This document shows, in pieces, positions 52,617 to 61,292 of a DNA stretch of 64,000 nucleotides. Position numbers and translations under genes: made by a program. The notes under the pieces are model-generated. The model was not told where the DNA came from. It searched no databases and saw only the letters and a program-made list of their open reading frames with translations. Within the stretch, counting starts at the first letter, position 1, and each line of letters starts with the position of its first letter. Origin of the DNA: Bacteroidota bacterium (GTDB lineage Bacteria; Bacteroidota; Bacteroidia; Chitinophagales; Chitinophagaceae); NCBI GenBank assembly GCA_023428755.1, contig JAEYWX010000017.1, positions 310,001 to 374,000 of the forward strand, read 5' to 3'.

Positions 52617-53564
52617 TTACCATGTATCAAAGTCGGCACCTGTCCATATCATCCTCTTAAAATTAAGTTCCTGATCAAACACTTGATAACAGGCTGCATC
52701 TTTTGAAAAAGCCTTAAACTCATGAAAGGCATCCGGGAGCGGTATACTTTCATTGAGATTCATAATAATGGTATTGTATCCGAGTTTAAATGCCAATCGT
52801 TTTAACTTTTGAATGATACCAATATTTACTTTATCATAATGGTCGATATCGCCTATCCAGATCACATCAGCAAGTTTTATCCAGAACGTAACTTCATCAA
52901 TTTTTATAAACAGTTTATTCGGATCAAATTTATAGTTAAGATGGGCTTTGTTTCGATAAACTCTTGGATCATCAGAAGGAAGTTTGTTTGTAAATTCATC
53001 AGGAGCCTCAACAATAAACTTCTTCAAAATTTTTTTTGCATAGGACAGGTATTGGCGAAACAGAAACTTACTCTTTAAGCTGATCTTTGGCAAAGGAAAT
53101 GTCTTAATTTTTAACTTTAGATCGTAGCGAATAATATCCTCAAGATGCATCCATTTTGAAGAATGTATAAGCCCATGATATGAGAGATGATTAGGAGAAC
53201 TGTACAGCAGATGCATACCACTTTCCCTGCAAAGGGCACAGGTTAATCCTGACAATTTAGTGAACAGGCCTCTTTTCCTGTGCTTGCTTTGCGTCATCAC
53301 ATCAGCATTTTGCCCAGCCAGTAAAATTTTCCCATTGGCAATTATTTTTAAAGTTAGAACTCCGAAATGCGCTGCTGGCTCCCTGGTTTCAGCATCAATG
53401 GCAATAAATCCAATCTGGGACCTCCCCAGTTCAGTTGTATTATACCTTCGTTCTATTTCTTCCGGAGATATCTTTTGCTGAAAAGCGTTTAAAAATAATT
53501 GTTGCAATAAAGGGTAATGCGTAGGTAAAACCTGCTCAAAAATATAATTATGATCTACTTTCAT
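52617..53564 (-). CDS. GNAT-family acetyltransferase-like protein
   Basis: Large GNAT-type protein, 315 residues. N-terminal half: FLNAFQQKISPEEIERRYN, AAHFGVLTLKIIANGKILLAGQNADVMTQSKHRKRGLFTKLSGLTC, in which SKHRKRGLF forms the acetyl-CoA pyrophosphate loop, then LLYSSPNHLSYHGLIHS. The C-terminal half is lysine-rich and less clear. It resembles proteins found in surface polysaccharide clusters that acylate sugars. It heads the minus-strand assembly operon, and its end lies 11 bases from the preferred start of the next gene. Confidence 0.75.
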   Translation of the reverse strand: MKVDHNYIFEQVLPTHYPLLQQLFLNAFQQKISPEEIERRYNTTELGRSQIGFIAIDAETREPAAHFGVLTLKIIANGKILLAGQNADVMTQSKHRKRGLFTKLSGLTCALCRESGMHLLYSSPNHLSYHGLIHSSKWMHLEDIIRYDLKLKIKTFPLPKISLKSKFLFRQYLSYAKKILKKFIVEAPDEFTNKLPSDDPRVYRNKAHLNYKFDPNKLFIKIDEVTFWIKLADVIWIGDIDHYDKVNIGIIQKLKRLAFKLGYNTIIMNLNESIPLPDAFHEFKAFSKDAACYQVFDQELNFKRMIWTGADFDTW

Positions 53565-53930
53565 TTATTTTGATCCTTGTGAAAATCACACAAAAATGAC
53601 TCAATCGCTTCAAAATAATCAAATTTATCATATACTTCCTAATAGCGACGATGTTTTACAGGATTTGTAAACAGTTCGTGCCTGTCATTAAAAAATTAGT
53701 CTAGAAAAAATCAACCTCTCATTAACAGCCGCCAAATACCTGACATCAAAAGATCATCTGATTTACATATCTGCATGCTTTAAATGGATAGAGAAAAAAC
53801 TTCAGTTGATATTTTCTGACTCAAGGATACAAATAATCTGTAGAAGAATTAATTTCACAGCCTTGCACATTAAAGGTAATTCGATGTTTAATATCCTTAG
53901 CGAATGAAATGTGTGTGTAAACAGTTCAAA
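53565..53930. other. 366-base gap with no gene; short inverted repeat and -7 box
   Basis: AT-rich intergenic stretch between divergent genes. Near the GNAT end, TGTGA-AAA-TCACA (53578-53590) is a perfect 5-base inverted repeat, 13 bases before the start, and TAAATTTG (complement of 53620-53627) is an exact -7 promoter box without a clear -33 partner. The remaining stretch to the tsaC start shows no frame above 30 codons that I can support. Confidence 0.4.
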
Positions 53931-54905
53931 ATGATTACAGAAACCGGACAAGACATTTTAAAAGCTGCATCCTTTCTTCAGAAAGCGGAATTGGTAGCCA
54001 TCCCTACTGAAACGGTGTATGGTCTTGCAGCCAATGCATTGAATGAAGATGCGGTGCTGAAAATTTATGCGGCCAAGAACCGTCCGCAATTTAATCCGCT
54101 GATCTTACACGTAGCATCATTTGAGCAGGCAACGCATTTTATAAAAGATATACCTGCTGAAGCAGAGCAATTGGCAGCTGCATTTTGGCCAGGTCCTTTA
54201 ACCATGCTGTTCAACAAGCAACAAACTGTTCCGGATATTGTAACGGCCGGAAGTAAACGTGTTGCCATTCGGGTTCCCAATCATCCGTTAACCTTGCAAT
54301 TATTGTCGCAACTTGATTTCCCCGTTGCTGCACCAAGTGCAAATCCCTCTGGTTATGTAAGTCCAACCATTGCAAAACATGTACTTGAAGGTTTACATGA
54401 TAAAATTCCATACATACTTGATGGCGGTCCTTGCGGTGTGGGTGTAGAATCAACTATTGTGGGCTGGAACGAAGATGGAGAACTGGAGTTGCACCGGTTG
54501 GGCGGAATTGCCATTGAACAAATTGAAAACGTAATTGGGAAAAAGATCAAACATCACAAGAAGATTACCGATAATCCATCAGCACCCGGACAATTGAAAA
54601 GTCATTATGCTACGCATACACCGTTGTACATTGGAACAATCGATGAGCTTTTACCAATTTTCGCCGATAAAAAAATTATCACCATCAACTTCCGGCAACA
54701 TGCTGCAGCATTACCAACAGAGCAGCAATTTATTTTATCGCCAAGCGGAAGTGCAGCAGAGGCCGCAAAACATCTGTTTCGTGTACTGCGTGAAGCAGAC
54801 GGCATGCATGCGGATGTTATTCTTGCAGAACTTTTACCGGATGAAGGTTTGGGAAAAGCTGTGAATGACAGATTAGAACGGGCGCAGCATAGTATGAAAA
54901 GTTGA
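53931..54905 (+). CDS. Threonylcarbamoyl-AMP synthase (TsaC/Sua5)
   Basis: Makes L-threonylcarbamoyl-AMP for t6A modification of ANN-decoding tRNAs. From the ATG at 53931 it has 324 residues (Sua5-length): YrdC-type domain at about 1-190 with LVAIPTETVYGLAANAL, KNRPQFNPLILHV, RVAIRVPNHPLTLQLL and PVAAPSANPSGYVSPT, then the C-terminal Sua5 domain with SAPGQLKSHYATHTPLY. A nearby ATG at 53904 would add nine residues of unlikely sequence (KCVCKQFK). Confidence 0.94.
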   Translation: MITETGQDILKAASFLQKAELVAIPTETVYGLAANALNEDAVLKIYAAKNRPQFNPLILHVASFEQATHFIKDIPAEAEQLAAAFWPGPLTMLFNKQQTVPDIVTAGSKRVAIRVPNHPLTLQLLSQLDFPVAAPSANPSGYVSPTIAKHVLEGLHDKIPYILDGGPCGVGVESTIVGWNEDGELELHRLGGIAIEQIENVIGKKIKHHKKITDNPSAPGQLKSHYATHTPLYIGTIDELLPIFADKKIITINFRQHAAALPTEQQFILSPSGSAAEAAKHLFRVLREADGMHADVILAELLPDEGLGKAVNDRLERAQHSMKS

Positions 54906-54928
54906 TGCGTTGTAAGTAGTTTACTATT

Positions 54929-54984
54929 CGCCAATCTCGACTGTGCTCAATTGGCGTTCAACATACTTCGACTTCGCTCAGCAT
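54929..54984. repeat. Hairpin and fragment of a dispersed repeat before the KefC stop
   Basis: CGCCAAT at 54929-54935 pairs with ATTGGCG at 54950-54956. The following CTTCGACTTCGCTCAGC (54967-54983) resembles a short sequence often repeated in Bacteroidota intergenic regions and lies directly against the antiporter stop. It may serve as a terminator or be a decayed repeat. Confidence 0.4.
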
Positions 54985-56889
54985 TCATGCCTCTTCCCTC
55001 TTCACTTTTTCATCGGCGATCAGGCTGTCTTCATCCCAACCCTGATCTTTTTCCAGATGTAGTTGCTTGGTATCGGCCCGGATGATGGCTTCCAGCTCTT
55101 CAATATATTCCCGGGCCTGGTTAATGTATTCTTTTTCATTGTTCCGCAGCCTGGCAAGATCTTTCAGCTTTTGTTCGTCGTACCGAAAAAATGTACGTGC
55201 CGCCCGTTGCGATGTATAAGCACGATGTCCTAAAATTTTCATGGCATCCACACCCATCCGTAACGATGTATCAATGGTTTCCCGGTAAATGTGCAGAATA
55301 CCTGCATTCATCTGATCATAGGTATCTTCCCTGGTACTGCTCCGCACCAACATTTGCAGATCGGGAAAATGTTTTTTGATGGTTTCAATCATCTCCAGGC
55401 GTTTCTCCGCATCGTCCACGGCAATAATGATCATTTTTGCTTCTGCTGCACCGGCCGCCAGTAAAATATCATATCGGCTGGCATCACCATAGTACACTTT
55501 GAAACCCATTTTGCGCAGAAACTCCACACGGTTACTGTCAATATCCAATACCGTTGTTTTTACACCGTGTGCCCGCAAAAAACGTCCGATGGTATTTCCA
55601 AAATGTCCAAAGCCTGCAATGATCACCGGATTTTTTTCGTCTACGGCATCAGCTTCTTTCTCCTGAATAGTTGCAGATAATTTCTTATCAACAAATGGCA
55701 ATACAAATTTTTCATTGAGAAAAAACGCAATCGGCGTAAGCGCCATACTGATGGCCACCACAGCCATTAATACTTCTACATACTGTTCTGCAACGATCCC
55801 TTCTGTGAGCGAAAAACTTAACAATACAAATGCGAACTCTCCTACCTGCGAAAGTGAAGATGAAAAAATAATATTCTGATCGATCCGTAATTGAAAAATT
55901 TTACCTAGTACTAACAGTACCACTGCTTTTACAAACATTAACGCAAGTACCAACCCAAAAATTAACAAGGGCTGCTCAATGATCAATGTAAAGTTGATAG
56001 ACGCACCCACTGCAATAAAAAACAAACCTAGCAGTAAACCTTTGAATGGTTCAATATCACTTTCCAGTTCATGTTTGTATTCACTGTTGGCCAGTACCAC
56101 ACCACTAAGAAAAGTTCCCAATGCCGGACTTAATCCAACCGATGACATTAATACAGCTATACCAATCACCAATAACAATGCAGTTGCCGTAAACATTTCA
56201 CGCAACTGCGTATCTGCTACCAGACGAAAAACAGGTGGAATCAAGTATCTACCGGCTATGATGATTGATGCAATTGCACCTGTAACTATCAACACACGCA
56301 TGGCAGCACTCTGGCCTTCGATCCATCCTCCTGCTGCAATTGTATGTCCGTTACCGGTAGTTAAACCGGCAATCGCCAATAATGGAAAAAATGCCAGCAT
56401 GGGAATCACAGCAATATCCTGGAAAAGCAACACTGCAAAGGCACTTCGTCCGGCTGTGGTACGGTTGATTCCTTTTTCAGCGAGTGTTTGTAATACCAAC
56501 GCTGTTGAACTCAACGCCAATGCCATTCCGATTGCAAGGGACGATTGCCAGGGCAATTCTAAAAAATAAGCAATACCGGAAATAATAACAGAAGTGATCA
56601 ACACTTGCAAACCGCCCAATCCCAGTATCGCTTTACGTAATTTCCAAAGCAATGCAGGTTCAAGTTCAAGACCAATGAGAAACAACATCATTACCACACC
56701 AAACTCGGCAGAGTGCATTACACTTTCACCTTCGTTGCCGATAAATTTCAATACGGCCGGGCCAATTAAAATACCCGCCAGCAAATATCCCAGCACCGAA
56801 CCAAGCCCCAGTCGCCTGGCAACGGGAACTGTAATGACGGCAGCAGCCAGATACACCATTGCCTGGAAAAGAAATGAATTATTATCCAT
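54985..56889 (-). CDS. CPA2 monovalent cation:proton antiporter, KefC/KefB type
   Basis: Integral membrane antiporter with a regulatory nucleotide-binding domain, 634 residues. Residues 1-400 form about twelve membrane segments (LGYLLAGILIGPAVLKFI, LIGLELEPALLWKLRKAILG, ALALSSTALVLQTLAEKG). RCK_N follows at about 420-540, starting VIIAGFGHFGNTIGRFLRAHG (Rossmann), then a charged coiled-coil C-terminal region. KefC exports potassium in exchange for protons when electrophiles form glutathione adducts. The gene immediately upstream encodes a KefF-like oxidoreductase, two bases away, fitting the KefF-KefC pair. Confidence 0.92.
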   Translation of the reverse strand: MDNNSFLFQAMVYLAAAVITVPVARRLGLGSVLGYLLAGILIGPAVLKFIGNEGESVMHSAEFGVVMMLFLIGLELEPALLWKLRKAILGLGGLQVLITSVIISGIAYFLELPWQSSLAIGMALALSSTALVLQTLAEKGINRTTAGRSAFAVLLFQDIAVIPMLAFFPLLAIAGLTTGNGHTIAAGGWIEGQSAAMRVLIVTGAIASIIIAGRYLIPPVFRLVADTQLREMFTATALLLVIGIAVLMSSVGLSPALGTFLSGVVLANSEYKHELESDIEPFKGLLLGLFFIAVGASINFTLIIEQPLLIFGLVLALMFVKAVVLLVLGKIFQLRIDQNIIFSSSLSQVGEFAFVLLSFSLTEGIVAEQYVEVLMAVVAISMALTPIAFFLNEKFVLPFVDKKLSATIQEKEADAVDEKNPVIIAGFGHFGNTIGRFLRAHGVKTTVLDIDSNRVEFLRKMGFKVYYGDASRYDILLAAGAAEAKMIIIAVDDAEKRLEMIETIKKHFPDLQMLVRSSTREDTYDQMNAGILHIYRETIDTSLRMGVDAMKILGHRAYTSQRAARTFFRYDEQKLKDLARLRNNEKEYINQAREYIEELEAIIRADTKQLHLEKDQGWDEDSLIADEKVKREEA

Positions 56890-56891
56890 GG

Positions 56892-57500
56892 TTATGATTG
56901 TATTGCGTCAGGGATCGGAACAAGATCGTTCATGTATACACAGCTTTCGATCTCAGGTTTGCTGATTCGATCCTGCGCCAAAGCCAACAGCATTTGTTCA
57001 TATTGCAACGCATGCAGATCGATATCGATGTTTGAAAGCCGGTGTGTGCCGTGTATTACAAAGGGTGGCAGGTATTCCATACCACACAGCGATGCTGTTT
57101 GTTGAAACGGTAATAAATAATCAGCTATGCGAAATTTATTTCGGCCTTCTTCACTATACGAGTTTTTGGAGCCGCCTGTTGAGATAGCGTTCATCATTTT
57201 TTTTCCAACCAATGCACGGCCACCTGTACCATATGCCCAGCCATGTTCCAATACAAGATCGATCCATTGCTTCATGATGGCGGGCGAACTGTACCAATAA
57301 AACGGATGTTGAAAAATGATGACATCATATTGCAGCAGCAACCGCTGCTCGTACAGCACATCAATATCAAAGTCGGGATAGCGTTCATAGAGATCATGAA
57401 ATCGTATATCGGCCGACCTGGGAACATGTTCAACCAGACTTTTCTGCACCCTCGACTTTTCCATGGCAGGATGCGCAAACAGAATAAGAACTTTTGCCAT
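56892..57500 (-). CDS. Flavodoxin-like NAD(P)H oxidoreductase, KefF-like ancillary protein
   Basis: FMN-dependent quinone reductase-like protein of about 202 residues from the ATG at 57500. The KefF/MdaB-type motifs are VLILFAHPAMEKSRVQKSLVEHV, DVIIFQHPFYWYSSPAIMKQWIDLVLEHGWAYG and GGRALVGKKMMNAISTGG. In E. coli, KefF activates KefC and itself has quinone reductase activity. Here it lies directly before the KefC-type gene, so a regulatory role is likely. Upstream genes are hemerythrin and triosephosphate isomerase. Confidence 0.88.
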   Translation of the reverse strand: MAKVLILFAHPAMEKSRVQKSLVEHVPRSADIRFHDLYERYPDFDIDVLYEQRLLLQYDVIIFQHPFYWYSSPAIMKQWIDLVLEHGWAYGTGGRALVGKKMMNAISTGGSKNSYSEEGRNKFRIADYLLPFQQTASLCGMEYLPPFVIHGTHRLSNIDIDLHALQYEQMLLALAQDRISKPEIESCVYMNDLVPIPDAIQS

Positions 57501-57529
57501 AAGCAACGGTGTTTAAAATGACCAAATCA

Positions 57530-58000
57530 CTATTCCCAAAACTTGACCGGATAATCGGAGCAGGCCCTGCTTTCAAGGTGCTCCAGGCTTTTTCCAAGCT
57601 CAAGTAACTGCTGCGGCTGTATCTGCTCTTCAATAAACGGAAACAGATCACGTTCTTCAAAACGGATATGTTTTTCAAGCAATGTATAAAAGGAAGTAAT
57701 GCGTTCGCTTGACGAATCACCATTTCGGATTGCATCAACCAACTGCCTGATCTGGTGATGCTCCGTTTTCATTTGCTCATACTTTTCCATAAGCGAAGGA
57801 ATCTGTAATACATGCGGATGCAGGTACACTTCTTCCTTAATGAAATGATTCCGTAATTCAGCATTCCATACAGTTACAATAAAATCGTTCATTGTTTCGA
57901 TAGCGGCGTTTTTTTCTACCCCTTTTTTCAAAAGTAAAACCACCATCAACCCATTGTGATGCTGATGCGAAAGTGGCTGCAGCTGTACTTCCCGCTTCAT
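57530..58000 (-). CDS. Hemerythrin-domain protein
   Basis: Cytoplasmic non-haem di-iron protein, 156 residues. The His/Glu ligand set for a four-helix hemerythrin domain is present: PLSHQHHNGLMVVLLLKKG, LRNHFIKEEVYLHP, MKTEHHQIRQLV and HIRFEERDLFPFIEEQI. These proteins bind oxygen or handle iron/nitric oxide, and related forms serve as damage sensors. It lies between triosephosphate isomerase and the KefF gene on the same strand. Confidence 0.88.
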   Translation of the reverse strand: MKREVQLQPLSHQHHNGLMVVLLLKKGVEKNAAIETMNDFIVTVWNAELRNHFIKEEVYLHPHVLQIPSLMEKYEQMKTEHHQIRQLVDAIRNGDSSSERITSFYTLLEKHIRFEERDLFPFIEEQIQPQQLLELGKSLEHLESRACSDYPVKFWE

Positions 58001-58006
58001 AGCTTT

Positions 58007-58768
58007 TTATTTTAATGCCTGAATGATTTGCACAAACTCGTCAGCTTTCAGTGATGCTCCACCAACAAGCCCGCCATCAACATCAGGCTGACCAAAAATT
58101 TCTTTTGCATTTGACCCCTTTACACTTCCGCCATAGAGAATTGGAATTTCGTTAGCAACATCCTCACCATATTGTGCAGCCAGCACACTGCGCAAATGAG
58201 CATGCATTTCCTGCGCCTGTTCCGATGTGGCAGTTTTACCTGTACCAATGGCCCAGATGGGTTCGTAAGCGATTATTATTTTTTTCAGATCATCGGCAGA
58301 CAAATGAAATAAACTCTCTTTTAATTGATTGCCTACAAAATCATTTTGCGTACCAACTTCACGAATGTACAATGCTTCACCACAACAAAAAATGGGCGTA
58401 ATACCTGTTGCAAGGGCAATGTTTACTTTCTCTGCCAGCATATCGTTGCTTTCATTAAAATATTCACGACGTTCGCTATGGCCAAGTACCACATAACCTA
58501 CGTTAATTGATTTCAACATTTCAACCGAGGTTTCACCTGTATATGCACCCGATGCTTTGGTATAACAGTTTTGGGCAGCAACTCCTGTATTTGCTTTCCC
58601 GTTCAATTTTTCTACAACCATCGTAAGGTAAGGAAACGGCACAGCAAACACTGCACGCTGGTGTGCTGCTAATGTATGCGGTGTGTTAATGATGGCTGTA
58701 ATTAATTCCTCCGCATGCTGATACGTTAAATTCATTTTCCAATTGGCGGCTGCTACCTGTTGTCTCAT
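58007..58768 (-). CDS. tpiA: Triosephosphate isomerase
   Basis: Interconverts DHAP and glyceraldehyde-3-phosphate. The 253-residue TIM barrel has the catalytic residues in order: NWKMN (Lys11), GHSERREYF (His), AYEPIWAIGTGKTAT (Glu), and the phosphate-binding YGGSVKGSNAKEIF and GGLVGGASL. It is 6 bases from the hemerythrin gene. DHAP is a product of the rhamnose pathway in this window. Confidence 0.97.
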   Translation of the reverse strand: MRQQVAAANWKMNLTYQHAEELITAIINTPHTLAAHQRAVFAVPFPYLTMVVEKLNGKANTGVAAQNCYTKASGAYTGETSVEMLKSINVGYVVLGHSERREYFNESNDMLAEKVNIALATGITPIFCCGEALYIREVGTQNDFVGNQLKESLFHLSADDLKKIIIAYEPIWAIGTGKTATSEQAQEMHAHLRSVLAAQYGEDVANEIPILYGGSVKGSNAKEIFGQPDVDGGLVGGASLKADEFVQIIQALK

Positions 58769-58790
58769 AATAGTTATTGTTTTAAGTTCG

Positions 58791-59960
58791 TTACGATTGT
58801 TGACCGTAAATATATTCCAGTATCTGCTTATCGTTGTTAGTTAATGAATGATTCTTTAGCTGCATCCAATTCTCAATATCATGTATCGCTTTTTCGAAGA
58901 TATATGTTTCGCCTGTATGAATATTCCAGGTAAAATCTTTAATAAACTTAGGCGATAAGCCGGTTGTAAGAATATTACTGCAAACACCGCTTACCATTCC
59001 TGTTGTAAGCGATGCATTGATCGACACTTTTGAATAATCGCCCAGCATCACTCCACATTTCGTTCCCGCACTGATCCACTGATGGATCATCGGGTTCCAT
59101 ATCTTCACTTCCCCCGCTGTATTTTTGATATTAGAGCAGGAAGCACCTGCACCAATATTGCACCAAGATCCAATAACAGCATCACCAAGATATCCGTCGT
59201 GTGCTTTATTAGAATAATCAAAGAACACAGTGTTCTTTATTTCACCACCTACGGTGCATTGTCGGCCAACAGTAGTGGCCCCGTAAATTTTGCTACCCAT
59301 TTTTACAACAGCTGCATCCAATGCTGCAAACGGACCACGGATGGTACTACCTTCCATGATCAAACAGTTTTTTCCAATATAAATAGGACCGGTTGATGCA
59401 TTCAACGTACAGTGTTCCACAACTGCACCCTCTTCAATGAAAACATTTTCAGGGGCAATTACATTATTATTGGAGGAAACAGGAGCAGATATTTTTTGAT
59501 GGGCGATCAATGAAAAATCAAGACGGAGCAAGTGATTGTTGTATGAAACGAGATCGAAGGGAAATTGCAGCACAGCAACAGGAAACGTTACTTCTACTGC
59601 CATACAATGACGATACTCGTCTACAGCTACCGGAAACCGGAGTTTGTTCTTGGTATGAATTGCAACCGGTACCTGCTGTTGTAATAAAACTGATTCGGCA
59701 GGCAATGCATGTATTTCCTGTAACAATTCATTGGAACAAACAGCTGCTGCGTTAATATACAGGTAGTCATCACTTTCCGGTGCGAATGTATATTTGCCAC
59801 TCAAATAATCTTCCGTAAGTGTAAACAGTTCCTGTTTCAACACATATTCCCATCGTTCTTTGATTGTAAAAATGCCACAACGAAAATCTGCCAGTGGCCT
59901 TGTGAGTGAAAAAGGATAAAACTGTTTCCGGTCGGTTGTATCAAACAAAATGATCTGCAT
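58791..59960 (-). CDS. GlmU-like putative sugar nucleotidyltransferase
   Basis: Bacteroidota-type protein resembling GlmU, 389 residues. The N-terminal domain (ILFDTTDRKQFYPFSLTRPLADFRCGIFTIKERWEYVL) lacks the usual GxGTRM motif of a nucleotidyltransferase. The C-terminal half is a left-handed beta-helix of hexapeptide repeats (IAPENVFIEEGAVVEHCTLNASTGPIYIGKNCLIMEGSTIRG, VGGEIKNTVFFDYSNKAHDGYLGDAVIGSWCNIGAG). Its role is not known. The gene is separated by 22 bases from tpiA. Confidence 0.85.
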   Translation of the reverse strand: MQIILFDTTDRKQFYPFSLTRPLADFRCGIFTIKERWEYVLKQELFTLTEDYLSGKYTFAPESDDYLYINAAAVCSNELLQEIHALPAESVLLQQQVPVAIHTKNKLRFPVAVDEYRHCMAVEVTFPVAVLQFPFDLVSYNNHLLRLDFSLIAHQKISAPVSSNNNVIAPENVFIEEGAVVEHCTLNASTGPIYIGKNCLIMEGSTIRGPFAALDAAVVKMGSKIYGATTVGRQCTVGGEIKNTVFFDYSNKAHDGYLGDAVIGSWCNIGAGASCSNIKNTAGEVKIWNPMIHQWISAGTKCGVMLGDYSKVSINASLTTGMVSGVCSNILTTGLSPKFIKDFTWNIHTGETYIFEKAIHDIENWMQLKNHSLTNNDKQILEYIYGQQS

Positions 59961-60024
59961 CCGTGTAGTTCGTTTGGCTCATTGTAAAAATACAGGAAAC
60001 CTTTTGAATGACTGTGTTAACGAA

Positions 60025-60049
60025 AACTGCCCCTACAGGAGGGGCAGTT
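60025..60049 (-). terminator. Terminator of the fasciclin gene
   Basis: AACTGCCCCT and AGGGGCAGTT pair as a perfect 10-base stem over a 5-base loop, 24 bases after the fasciclin stop. The T-tract on the minus strand is short (TTTTCGTT). Confidence 0.65.
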
Positions 60050-60072
60050 GCAAAATATTAAACAAAATGATA

Positions 60073-61269
60073 TTACTGTGGCAGCAATACCTGGTTGATT
60101 TTAAAGAAATTGCCGTTTACAGCAATACGATCTACCAATGGAACGGATGGTGAAGCACCGGCCGCTGTTGCAGCCGTAGCATTACCCACACCTTTCACTG
60201 AAACTCCTACACCAAGACCGGTAACAACCGTTGATGAGATAGACAGCCCCGGATGAGTAGGAATTCCACCATTCAGCAATGTGGGGTAGTTAGCAGCTGC
60301 TGCACCAAAGTTGACAGAGAACGCTCTTGTGCCCAACACATGATACGCCACAATACCTCTTACCAATTCAGTCGTTACATTATTAGTTGAGAGAAATGCA
60401 GGACCTGCAGCTACGGCAGCATTTGCCTGTGCTGTAGCAATCGTTGCATCATTCGTGGCAGCAAAAGTAAGTTGGTACACCAACCCGAAAATCAATGACT
60501 GAAATGCAGCATTGGTTGGTGCAAACACGGTAAGGTTTGCAAATGGTTGCGCCAGTGCATATTGAAAACTGGGTGATGCTGTAGTTGATAATCCTGAATC
60601 GGCACGCACAATGGCCGCTACCAGGTACGAGAAATCAGGGTCACGTGCAATGGTATCGAGTAATACCCGTGTTGGAGGTGCCACAGCCGTTGCTACACTA
60701 TGAACAACACCGTTAGAACCGGTAATTGCATCAGCAGCAGTAACCGGAACATTGTTAGCCCATGCAGCCGATCCCCTTCTGGATGGGAAGATCGACATTT
60801 TAATAGGAATTGATGTTCTGGGGATTGATGGAACAAAGGCGGTTGTTGCAATATCCAATTTTGATTTCTTTTCAACGTTTGGAAACGGTTCCGGAATTTG
60901 AGCAGCTGCAATACGCTCAGCAGGAATAATATGGTAATTCAAAACAGAAGTGAGCGTTGCAACTGGTAAAGCATTCACAACAGCCAGGCTTAAACCTGAG
61001 GCAGTCATAGCAGTATTATCAGGAGCAAACACTGTAAAGTTTGCATTGGCTACATCAAGTGTAGTGTTTAATCCTGTGCGCACGAGTGCAGTATTAAAAA
61101 TAGAATAACTGCTGTTGGCAGCAATTTTCTTTGCCAATGTGTTTGCCACGTCGCCTTCACTATAAGGAGTTGAAGGAACGGGTTCGTATAATTTATTACA
61201 AGCTCCCACCACCATTACTGTAAATGCAATGAGCGATAAGCGACCTGTGTTTACTAATAGTTTCGACAT
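60073..61269 (-). CDS. Fasciclin (FAS1)-domain lipoprotein
   Basis: Surface or periplasm lipoprotein with two FAS1 domains, 398 residues. A lipobox VVGAC (Cys24) is followed by FAS1 domain 1 at about 50-200 (LDVANANFTVFAPDNTAM) and domain 2 at about 210-390 (PFANLTVFAPTNAAF, VRGIVAYHVLGTRAFS, KINQVLLPQ). FAS1 domains mediate adhesion or ligand binding. It starts 24 bases after a TonB-dependent receptor gene, so it may be that receptor's partner, as SusD is for SusC. Confidence 0.92.
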   Translation of the reverse strand: MSKLLVNTGRLSLIAFTVMVVGACNKLYEPVPSTPYSEGDVANTLAKKIAANSSYSIFNTALVRTGLNTTLDVANANFTVFAPDNTAMTASGLSLAVVNALPVATLTSVLNYHIIPAERIAAAQIPEPFPNVEKKSKLDIATTAFVPSIPRTSIPIKMSIFPSRRGSAAWANNVPVTAADAITGSNGVVHSVATAVAPPTRVLLDTIARDPDFSYLVAAIVRADSGLSTTASPSFQYALAQPFANLTVFAPTNAAFQSLIFGLVYQLTFAATNDATIATAQANAAVAAGPAFLSTNNVTTELVRGIVAYHVLGTRAFSVNFGAAAANYPTLLNGGIPTHPGLSISSTVVTGLGVGVSVKGVGNATAATAAGASPSVPLVDRIAVNGNFFKINQVLLPQ

Positions 61270-61292
61270 AGTTATTTCTTTAGATGATTCAA

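Noticed and set aside
55979..56569. A 196-codon plus-strand frame opposite the KefC-type antiporter
   Set aside because: Antisense of a well-supported membrane protein with no family resemblance. Long antisense frames are expected opposite hydrophobic genes.
58791..59960. Genuine GlmU (N-acetylglucosamine-1-phosphate uridyltransferase)
   Set aside because: The nucleotidyltransferase signature GxGTRM is missing at the N-terminus, so only a GlmU-like label is used.
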